Source of the DNA: Streptacidiphilus sp041262525
GTDB lineage: Bacteria > Actinomycetota > Actinomycetes > Streptomycetales > Streptomycetaceae
Length of the DNA: 64,000 nt
Assembly (NCBI RefSeq): GCF_041262525.1
Contig: NZ_JBGCCK010000002.1
Location: forward strand, 62,001-126,000
Direction of reading: 5' to 3'
Shown here: positions 51,904 to 59,155 of the stretch, piece after piece
Position numbering within the stretch: position 1 is the stretch's first letter
How the letters are laid out: each line of letters starts with the position of its first letter
The notes under the pieces: model-generated
Told to the model about the DNA's origin: nothing
Databases searched by the model: none
The model's input: the letters and a program-made list of their open reading frames with translations, nothing else
Position numbers and translations under genes: made by a program

Positions 51904-54453
51904 TCAGCCGGTGACCGGTGCCAGGTCGATGCGGTCGATGTTGGGCGCGTAGGCGGTGGGGTTGGCGAAGGTGACGGTGTTGGCGCCGGAGGTCAGCGTC
52001 ACCGGGACCGGCAGCGCCCAGTAGCCCGACCAGCTGTAGGTGTTGCGGAACATGACGGTCTGCGCGGTACCTCCGTTGACGGAGATCTGGGCGGCGCGGG
52101 AGACGACGTTGGTGTTGTAGTTGCCGCTGCCTGAGACCTGGTCGTTGGCGTAGCGGACCAGCATGACGTAGCGCCCGACGCTCGGGGCGTTCACGTGGAA
52201 CGTGAGCGTGTTGGCCGCGCCGTTGCCGATGTAGCCGACGTCTTTCCCGCCCGAGGCGTTCGCATCGGCGGTCACCACGGCGGTGCCGGCCAGGGTGGCG
52301 TTCTCGGCCTCGTAGCTCGTCACGCCGGTGGTGTCGCCGGAGCCGTCGACGCGCAGGTCGCGCACGGAGGTGAGACCGCTGCCGGTCGGGGCGAGGTTGA
52401 TCCGGTTGTTGCCCGCGAAGAGGTAGAGCCGGGTGGCGGCGTCGGTGAGCGTCCCGCCGGTGGAGCCGAGCGTCGCGGCCGTGGTGCCGTCGAGGCTGAG
52501 GGCGGTGCTGCCGCCGGCCGAGGAGTAGTCGGTGTGGACGGTGTAGTAGCCGTCCTTGGGGGCGTACACGTCGAAGGTCGCGGTGCTGCCCGAGGAGAGG
52601 GCCAGGGCTCCGGTTCCGGTGGTGCCGGAAGCGGTGTAGTCGTACGTCGGGCTCCCGGTGGCGTCCGCGTAGGTGGCCTCGTAGACGGTCTCCGGCGTGG
52701 CGCTCGCGGCGGTCAGGTCGATCTTGTCGAGGGTGACCTCGTTGGTGCCCTTGGCCAGGGTCAGCGTGTGCGTACCGGCGCTCAGCGTGAGACTGACCGG
52801 GGCCTTGCTGCGGTAGGTCCAGTTCAGCGTGGACGGGTAGGCGACGGTCTGCGCGGAACCGCCGTCGACGGTCAGCGTCTGGGTGGCGGGGCCGCCGGAC
52901 TGGTTGCCGTAGAAGACGTCGAGGTTGTAACTGCCGGTGGTCGGCACGGTGACCGTGAAGGCGACCTTGCTGGTGGACTGGTTGAGCGAGCCGACGTCCT
53001 TGCCGCCCGAGCTGGTGTAGCCGTTGGCATTGGACTGGCTGGCCTGGGTGTAGACGGTGCCGTTGGTGATGGCGGCGTTCTCCGCCTCGTAGGAGGCGGT
53101 CCAGGGCACCACCGGAGCCGTCGGCGTTCCGGTCCCCGCAGGGTTCACGGTGATCCGGTAGGCCGCAAGAGAGTTGAGCCCGGTGAGCGGGACGGTGACG
53201 CTTCCGTCAGCGGCGACGGTGTACGTCGTACGGGCCAGCGTCAGCGGCGCGGCGGCGGCGCCCTCGTACCCGCTCCACGCCGTCTGCTGCACGCTCACAT
53301 CGACCTGGCTGCCGAAGGTCGCCGCCGGGATGTGCTCGATCACCGCGCTGACAGACCCGGAAGCGCCGCCGAGCAGCACCTGGGCCTGCTTCTTCGAGGT
53401 GTCCAGCGAGGCGGTGCCCTGCAGGGTGTCGACGGTGTCGAGCTGAGGCGGCGTCACCGCGACGGTCTGCCCGCTCAGTCCTGCGTACCAGCGAAGCAGC
53501 CACCAGTCGCCGTTGGGGATGTTCGTCTGCCCGACGTTGTCGTCCAGGTTGCCGGCGATGTCCCAGTAGGCCTGGTCGGCGTAGACCTTGTTCCGTTCGA
53601 ACATGGAGATCCACTGGATCATCTGGCCGGGCACCGAGAGGTCGCGGCGGTTGCCGTACTCGTCGATGTCCACGGGCAGGGCCGCGATGCCGTCGGCGCT
53701 CTCCAGGGCGCGGTAGGCGGCGATGTGGGCGTCGAAGCCGGTGAGCGAACCGGGGTTGAGCTCGTGCCAGGTGGTCATGGTCGGCAGCACGTTGTTGGCC
53801 TTGGCCCAGGGGTAGAAGTCGCCCATGAAGCGGGCGTCCCAGTTGGCCTCGTTGGGCCCGGCGATCCGCGCGGTGGGGATGATGGAGCGGATCTTGTCGT
53901 AGACCGAGATCCAGTCGGCCTCGAAGGTCGCCCGGTTGGCCGCGTAGGTGGTGGCGTCGGAGACGCCCAGGTTGTACCAGATCCAGTCGGGCTCGTTGAA
54001 GGGCACGAAGACGAACTTCGCCGCGTCCGGGCCGGCCGCGACCTTGCGGACCATGGTGTCGACCTTGGCCAGATAGTCGCTGATGCCCGGCTGCTCATAG
54101 GGCCACTTGGCATAGATGTCCTGCATGTAGATCAGCACGTCGCCGCCGCCGTCGGCCTTGTAGCCGGGCTCCACGGCGAGCGCGTCGCCGTTGGGGTGCT
54201 GCAGTCCGTCGGGGGCCTTCTGCGCGATGGTGGTGACGTGCAGCGGGGCGACCAGATTGTCGCCGGGGACGCCCTGGTCGCTCAGCCCGTAGAGCGAGCC
54301 GTTGGCGCCGTGCAGGACGGCGCCGGTCGTGGCGGCCAGGTCGACGCCGAGTTGCGGGGTGGCCGCGTGGGCGGCGGGGACGGAGAGCGCGGTGGCCGCG
54401 AGCGCGGCACTGAGCAGGGAGGTGCCGAGGAGCCTACGAGAGCTTCTGCGCAT
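51904..54453 (-). CDS. Secreted glycoside hydrolase-like protein with CBM6/35-type domains
   Basis: An 849-residue protein with a signal peptide (VPAAHA at 25-30). Residues 33-335 resemble clan GH-A TIM barrels: probable acid/base Glu154 in FVFVPFNEPDWIW and probable nucleophile Glu265 in LPVDIDEYGNRRD. A beta domain (340-440) follows. Three carbohydrate-binding-like modules begin near 452 (WTASYEAENAAITNG), 590 and 710 (SYEAENATLAGTAVV), the first and third of clear CBM6/35 type. Closest in layout to GH39-like proteins; the exact GH family is not certain. It is the last gene of the importer operon and should release sugars from plant polysaccharide outside the cell. Confidence 0.82.
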   Translation of the reverse strand: MRRSSRRLLGTSLLSAALAATALSVPAAHAATPQLGVDLAATTGAVLHGANGSLYGLSDQGVPGDNLVAPLHVTTIAQKAPDGLQHPNGDALAVEPGYKADGGGDVLIYMQDIYAKWPYEQPGISDYLAKVDTMVRKVAAGPDAAKFVFVPFNEPDWIWYNLGVSDATTYAANRATFEADWISVYDKIRSIIPTARIAGPNEANWDARFMGDFYPWAKANNVLPTMTTWHELNPGSLTGFDAHIAAYRALESADGIAALPVDIDEYGNRRDLSVPGQMIQWISMFERNKVYADQAYWDIAGNLDDNVGQTNIPNGDWWLLRWYAGLSGQTVAVTPPQLDTVDTLQGTASLDTSKKQAQVLLGGASGSVSAVIEHIPAATFGSQVDVSVQQTAWSGYEGAAAAPLTLARTTYTVAADGSVTVPLTGLNSLAAYRITVNPAGTGTPTAPVVPWTASYEAENAAITNGTVYTQASQSNANGYTSSGGKDVGSLNQSTSKVAFTVTVPTTGSYNLDVFYGNQSGGPATQTLTVDGGSAQTVAYPSTLNWTYRSKAPVSLTLSAGTHTLTLAKGTNEVTLDKIDLTAASATPETVYEATYADATGSPTYDYTASGTTGTGALALSSGSTATFDVYAPKDGYYTVHTDYSSAGGSTALSLDGTTAATLGSTGGTLTDAATRLYLFAGNNRINLAPTGSGLTSVRDLRVDGSGDTTGVTSYEAENATLAGTAVVTADANASGGKDVGYIGNGAANTLTFHVNAPSVGRYVMLVRYANDQVSGSGNYNTNVVSRAAQISVNGGTAQTVMFRNTYSWSGYWALPVPVTLTSGANTVTFANPTAYAPNIDRIDLAPVTG

Positions 54454-54536
54454 GGGTGTCCTCCTCCCCCCGCGTCGTCGCGGGAGGGTGACGGGTGCCG
54501 CTGGGTGGGGTGGGGACGTGCAGGGTGTGCGCGGCG

Positions 54537-55400
54537 CTACTTGACCGCGCCGCTGGTGATGCCGGCGACGATCCGGCGCTGGGCGACCAGGAAGACGGCG
54601 ACCATGGGCAGGCTCATCACCACGACGTAAGCGAAGATCAGGTGCCAGTTGTTCAGATACAGCTGCGCGCTGGCCACCTGGTAGAGGTTGAGCGGCAGGG
54701 TCGCCTGGTCTCCCCCGCCGAGCACGAAGAAGGCGTAGAAGATGTCGCTCCAGGCGAAGAGCATCACCATGATGGTGGCGGTGGCGATCACCGGGCGCAG
54801 CAGCGGCAGGATGATCCGTGCGAAGATCCGCAGCGGTCCCGCGCCGTCCACCCGGGCCGCCTCCTCCAACTCCTCCGGCAGCGTGCGGATGAACCCGGTC
54901 ATGAAGAAGATCGAGGTGGACAGGTACATCCCGGTGTAGACCGCGATCATGCCGGGCCGGGTCCCGGCGAGGCCGAGCTGGCGCAGCTCCATCACGATGG
55001 TGATCACCGCAGGCGGGAGCAGCAGCCCGCTGATGGTGACCGCGTACATCGCGCCGACCAGCCGCCCCCTGCGCCGGGCGAAGACCCAGGCCGCGCCCGC
55101 GCCCAGAACGAGGATCAGCACGACCGACGGCACGACGACCAGCAGGCTGTTGAAGAAGCCCTGGAAGATCTTGCCTTCGTCGACGGCCTGCCGGTAGTTC
55201 GCCGCCGCCTGGAAGTGGTGCGGGAGCGCGAGGTTGGGCTTGACCGCCTCGGCCTGCGGCTTGGCCGAGGTGACGGCGACCAGCCAGAGCGGGACGCCGA
55301 TGGTGACGGCGGCCAGCACCAGCACGACCAGGGGCCGGACGAGGTCCCGGGCGCTGCGGCGCGGCGCGCGGATGACGCGGGTGAGTACGGCCGTGGTCAC
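54537..55400 (-). CDS. Carbohydrate ABC transporter permease (MalG-like)
   Basis: A 287-residue permease from the GTG at 55400, overlapping the partner permease stop by 4 bp. The EAA coupling loop is LPEELEEAARVDGAGPLRIF, followed by ARIILPLLRPVIATATIMVM. Six helices are predicted. It belongs to the CUT1 class for oligosaccharides. No ATPase gene is in the operon, so a shared MsiK-type ATPase encoded elsewhere is likely, as in other streptomycete CUT1 systems. Confidence 0.92.
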   Translation of the reverse strand: MTTAVLTRVIRAPRRSARDLVRPLVVLVLAAVTIGVPLWLVAVTSAKPQAEAVKPNLALPHHFQAAANYRQAVDEGKIFQGFFNSLLVVVPSVVLILVLGAGAAWVFARRRGRLVGAMYAVTISGLLLPPAVITIVMELRQLGLAGTRPGMIAVYTGMYLSTSIFFMTGFIRTLPEELEEAARVDGAGPLRIFARIILPLLRPVIATATIMVMLFAWSDIFYAFFVLGGGDQATLPLNLYQVASAQLYLNNWHLIFAYVVVMSLPMVAVFLVAQRRIVAGITSGAVK

Positions 55401-56359
55401 AGTGCCTGCTCCCGTCGGCGCAGTCCGATGATGACCGGGACCGCGAGAACCACCACGATGAGGAAGAGCACCAGGCTCATCGCGGAGGCCTGCGCGTACA
55501 GGCCCTCGCCGAAGATGCGGAACATGTAGATGTTGAAGACCTCGGTCTCGCTGCCGGGACCACCGCCGGTGGTGGCCTGCACGATGTCGAAGGTGTTCAT
55601 CGAGCCGATCAGGGCGGTGGTGACGTTGAAGGTGGCGGCGGGGGCCAGCAGCGGGAAGCGGATGGACCAGAAGCTGCGCCAGGCCCCCGCGCCGTCGATC
55701 CTGGCCGCCTCCATCACGTCGGCGGGAACGCTCTTGAGGCCGGCCAGGTAGATCAGCATGGCCAGTCCCATCCATTTCCAGGCGTGGATCAGCGTGGTGA
55801 CGACCAGCGTCCAGGTGGTGGAGCCGAGCCAGGGGGTGTTGACGTGGTGTCCGGCCAGGGCGGACAGGAGGCTGTTGAGGGCGCCGTCCTGCGCCAGCAG
55901 CGCGCGGAAGACGTAGCCGACCGCGAGCGCCGAGATCAGCACGGGCAGGAAGAACGCTGCGCGGAAGAAGCGGTTGAAGCGCGTGTCACGCTCCAGCAGC
56001 AGGGCGAGCGCCAGTCCGAAGCCGTTCTGGAAGAGCGCGACCAGCACCGCGTATTCCAGGGTGATCCTGATGTCCCGCAGCATCGAGCCGTCGTGCAGGA
56101 TGCTCTGGAAGTTGGAGAACCCGGCGAAGCTGATCCCGGTGTGGAAGGCCGACCAGTTGGTGAAGGGGTAGACGAAGTTCAGCAGGTTCGGCAGCAGGAA
56201 GAAGACGCCGAACACCGCGATCGCGGGCAGGGCGAACCACCAGGGCTGGTCGGCCCGCCGCTTCCGGCTGCGCCCGGCACCGCGCACGGCGGGCGGGCGG
56301 CCCGCGTCCGGTTCGGCCGCGGCGTCCGGGACGCCGGCGGCGGTGGCTGTGTGCGCCAC
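55397..56359 (-). CDS. Carbohydrate ABC transporter permease (MalF-like)
   Basis: A 320-residue permease. A charged, Pro/Ala-rich cytoplasmic N-terminus of about 40 residues precedes WWFALPAIAVFGVFFLLPNL. The EAA loop is VPADVMEAARIDGAGAWRSF, then WSIRFPLLAPAATFNVTTAL. It pairs with the permease at 54537 and takes cargo from the lipoprotein encoded 99 bp upstream. Confidence 0.92.
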   Translation of the reverse strand: MAHTATAAGVPDAAAEPDAGRPPAVRGAGRSRKRRADQPWWFALPAIAVFGVFFLLPNLLNFVYPFTNWSAFHTGISFAGFSNFQSILHDGSMLRDIRITLEYAVLVALFQNGFGLALALLLERDTRFNRFFRAAFFLPVLISALAVGYVFRALLAQDGALNSLLSALAGHHVNTPWLGSTTWTLVVTTLIHAWKWMGLAMLIYLAGLKSVPADVMEAARIDGAGAWRSFWSIRFPLLAPAATFNVTTALIGSMNTFDIVQATTGGGPGSETEVFNIYMFRIFGEGLYAQASAMSLVLFLIVVVLAVPVIIGLRRREQAL

Positions 56360-56458
56360 GACTGGTACCTCCGTGAGAGGGCCCCCGAGGCCGGGGCAGG
56401 GAGTGGTCGGCCCCGGGGGCGGTGGTGCGATCCGAGTGACGGTCAGGCGGTGTCCGGA

Positions 56459-57772
56459 TCAGAAGCCGGCGATGGCACGCGCCTTGAGGACCTGGGTGAA
56501 CTGGTCCTCGGCGGCCTGGGCGACCTGCTGCGGCGTCTTCTTGCCGTAGATCATGTCGGCGAGCGCCAGGTGCATGTCGGGGGCGGTCAGTGCCTTGACC
56601 TGGAAGACGCCGATGGCGGTGTCCAGCGCCTTGGCCTGGTCGACGGCGGTCTGCGGCAGACCGGCCGGGTTCGGCACGGCGGGCTCGACCGAGACGACCT
56701 TGTTGGCGGCGATGTAGTCCGCGTAGTCCGGGCCGAGCCAGTAGGCCAGGAACTGGCGGGCGGCGTTCTCCCGGCTCGCGTCACCGGACTTGAAGGCGAC
56801 CACGCCGTTGGTCTGGTCCGGGGAGTACTCGGCGGTGGCCGAGCTGTTGGAGATCGGGAACCAGCCGAGCTTGGCGTCCATCTCGGCGGTGCTCGAGGTG
56901 GCCTGGATCTCGGACTGCAGCGACGTCACGTTCAGCGCCATGGCGGCGGTGCCGTCGAGGATCGCCTTGCCCTGGTCGACGAAGGTGCCGGTCTTGTAGT
57001 CGGCCTGGGCCAGCCCGGCGTCGAGCAGCTTGGTCTTGTACTTGGTGATCGCGCCGACGATCGTCGGGTTGGTCCAGCTGTCCTTGTTCTTGTTGAGGTT
57101 GTCCCAGAAGCTCTGCTGCAGGTCCGTCATCTGCACCTGGACCTGCCACTGCAGCGGCCACTTGTCGCCGCCGACCTCGAAGAACGGAGCGACGCCCGGC
57201 GCCTTGGCCTTGATCTGGGCGGCGTCGGCGAGCATCTCGTCGTAGCTCTTGGGCATCGCGGTGATGCCGGCCTTCGCGAAGACGGCCTTGTTGTAGTAGA
57301 CGCCGAGGACGGCCGGGCTGGTCACGATGGCGGCGTAGCGGTGGCCGTCGACCTGGCCCAGACCCTGCTCGGTCTTGCCGAGCGTGGACACCCACGCCTC
57401 GTTGTCGAGCGGCAGCAGGTTGGTCTGCGGCTGGATGAAGGGCAGCGTGCTGCCGGTGGGCTGCCAGAACATCAGGTCGGGCTTGACGCCGGAGGCCAGC
57501 TTGGTCGGGACGTTGGACTCGTAGGGGTCCGGTATCACCTCGGTGGTGACGACGGCGCCAGTCGCCTTCTCGAAGGCGTCGATGGCCTGCTTGGGCTCGT
57601 TGACGCTGTTCTGCGCCACCCACATGGTCAGGTGCACGCCCTTGAGGCTCGCGCCGGGGTCCACCGAGGTGGTCGGCGCGGCGGCGGAGCCGGCCGAGGT
57701 GGCGTCACTGCAGGCCGCCGTGGTGAGCGCGAGAGCACAGCTGATCGCGAGGGCGGGGAGAACTCTCTTCAT
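56459..57772 (-). CDS. Extracellular sugar-binding lipoprotein (CUT1)
   Basis: A 437-residue lipoprotein, signal peptide ending in ALALTTAACSDAT. The type 1 solute-binding fold is shown by LTMWVAQNSVNEPKQAIDAF, SGVKPDLMFWQPTGSTLPFI, YYNKAVFAKAGITAMPKSYD and FPISNSSATAEYSPDQTNGV. The ligand is probably an oligosaccharide released by the co-encoded glycosidase. A LacI-type operator lies 59 bp upstream. Confidence 0.9.
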   Translation of the reverse strand: MKRVLPALAISCALALTTAACSDATSAGSAAAPTTSVDPGASLKGVHLTMWVAQNSVNEPKQAIDAFEKATGAVVTTEVIPDPYESNVPTKLASGVKPDLMFWQPTGSTLPFIQPQTNLLPLDNEAWVSTLGKTEQGLGQVDGHRYAAIVTSPAVLGVYYNKAVFAKAGITAMPKSYDEMLADAAQIKAKAPGVAPFFEVGGDKWPLQWQVQVQMTDLQQSFWDNLNKNKDSWTNPTIVGAITKYKTKLLDAGLAQADYKTGTFVDQGKAILDGTAAMALNVTSLQSEIQATSSTAEMDAKLGWFPISNSSATAEYSPDQTNGVVAFKSGDASRENAARQFLAYWLGPDYADYIAANKVVSVEPAVPNPAGLPQTAVDQAKALDTAIGVFQVKALTAPDMHLALADMIYGKKTPQQVAQAAEDQFTQVLKARAIAGF

Positions 57773-57830
57773 GGTGGCTTCCTTGCCTTGGTTCAGAGGA
57801 GTCGTACGAGTGGGGGCGTGCTGCCGATCC

Positions 57831-57846
57831 GTGTGAGCGCTAACAA
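57831..57846. promoter_or_regulatory. LacI-type operator upstream of the CUT1 importer operon
   Basis: GTGTGAGCGCTAACAA, matching the araB-side operator at 15 of 16 positions, between the LacI gene stop (57889) and the binding-protein start (57772). It gives the importer and glycosidase genes their own control point. Confidence 0.75.
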
Positions 57847-57888
57847 ATGGTTGGAGAGTCCGTACGCGGAGGCGTGCTCGACGTTCGG

Positions 57889-58965
57889 CTAGCGGGCGAG
57901 CGAACTTTCGCGGAGGACCAGCTCCGGCTTGGCCACCTCGACCGCGCTCCGCGCCGCCGCGCCCGGCGGGTCGAGTTGGTCGCGCAGCAGGGCGAAGGCC
58001 GCCCGGCCGATGCCGGTGAAGTCCATCCGCACGCTGCTCAGCGAGGGGGTGAGATAGGCGGAGTGCGGTGCGTCGTCGAAGCCGATGACACTGACGTCGC
58101 CCGGCACCGAGCGACCCGCCTCGTGCAAGGCGCGCAGCACGCCGAGGGCCAGGTCGTCGTTGCCGCACAGCACCGCGGTGACCGTCGGATCCCGGGCCAG
58201 CGCGAGCCCGGCCTGGTAGCCGGCTCTCGCGTCCCAGCCCTTGCCGCAGGGCTTCGGCGGGGTGACACCGGCGTCCTGCAGCGCCTCCCGCCAGCCGGCC
58301 GCGCGCGGTGAGGGCCGACGGGCGCCCGGAGAGGAGGAGGGGATCGCCACGTAATGGACGGTGGCGTGCCCCAGACCGAGCAGGTGGGCGGTGGCCTCCC
58401 TGGCGGCTGCGCGGTCGTCCGCCCAGACCGACGGGCGGGCCGGGATCCGGCCGCCCGCGGGGCTCTCCACGGCTGCGGTGCACGCCAGCCCCGAAGGGAC
58501 GCGCTCCAGCGCCGCTGCGCCGATCCGGTCGTAGGCGATGACCAGGACGCCTCCCCCGCTGTCCGCGGCGGCGGCCAGCGCGCGGTCGATGTCGGCGTCC
58601 TCGTCGGAGTCGAGCACGCTGACGCCCACGGAGAAACCCGCCGCCCGAGCCTCCTCCTCCACGCCCTGCAGGGTCGCCGCATAGCCGTAGAGGGTGGTGT
58701 TCGAGGTCAGCACGGTCACCGCCCTGACCGGACCGCCGGCCAGCGCCAGTGCGGTGGCGCTACGCCGGAAGCCCAGCTGGGCGATGACCGCGTGGACGCG
58801 GTCACGGGTCTCCGGCCTGACACTCGGGTGATCGTTGATCACCCGGGAGACCGTCTGGTGGGAGACTCCGGCGACACGCGCCACGTCGCGGATGCTGGCG
58901 GCCTTGCGCTGCTCGCCCTCGGGTGGGGCGGCGGCGTCCGCTCTTGTGTGACCGGTCACAGGCAT
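57889..58965 (-). CDS. LacI family transcriptional regulator (second copy)
   Basis: A 358-residue regulator; I start at the ATG at 58965, which coincides with the predicted transcription start. The head reads SIRDVARVAGVSHQTVSRVI, then NDHPSVRPETRDRVHAVI, with the same recognition-helix residues as the LacI protein at 34438. The hinge is RRSATALALAGGPVR. The ligand domain has VSVIGFDDAPHSAYLTPSLS. It lies between the CUT1 importer genes and the divergent GH36 gene and probably controls both, possibly together with the ara units. Confidence 0.92.
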   Translation of the reverse strand: MPVTGHTRADAAAPPEGEQRKAASIRDVARVAGVSHQTVSRVINDHPSVRPETRDRVHAVIAQLGFRRSATALALAGGPVRAVTVLTSNTTLYGYAATLQGVEEEARAAGFSVGVSVLDSDEDADIDRALAAAADSGGGVLVIAYDRIGAAALERVPSGLACTAAVESPAGGRIPARPSVWADDRAAAREATAHLLGLGHATVHYVAIPSSSPGARRPSPRAAGWREALQDAGVTPPKPCGKGWDARAGYQAGLALARDPTVTAVLCGNDDLALGVLRALHEAGRSVPGDVSVIGFDDAPHSAYLTPSLSSVRMDFTGIGRAAFALLRDQLDPPGAAARSAVEVAKPELVLRESSLAR

Positions 58966-58972
58966 GCCAGGA

Positions 58973-59001
58973 TTGTTAACGGTCACATGGACGGGCGTCA
59001 A
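58973..59001 (-). promoter_or_regulatory. Promoter of second LacI gene with overlapping operator; leaderless
   Basis: Minus strand: TTGACG (59001-58996), 17-bp spacer, TAACAA (58978-58973). The operator TTGTTAACGGTCACAT (58973-58988, plus strand) overlaps the -10. Seven bases after the -10 comes the A of the ATG at 58965, and there is no ribosome site, so the mRNA is probably leaderless. Confidence 0.65.
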
Positions 59002-59155
59002 GAGTCCGTAATCAGGGATTTACCTCCACGCAGCATGGGCCGCACTCCTCGGCCGAGCTGTTCCTCACGGGGAATCAGCAGCTCAACAGCGCTGCGCTGA
59101 ACACGAATCGCCGTACACGCACACAGCCGTAACTCGCACGCAAGGGGAAGACGCG

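Noticed and set aside
52195..54630. Plus-strand open frame of 811 codons
   Set aside because: Antisense to the secreted glycosidase; Gly/Val/Arg-rich composition and no credible ribosome site.
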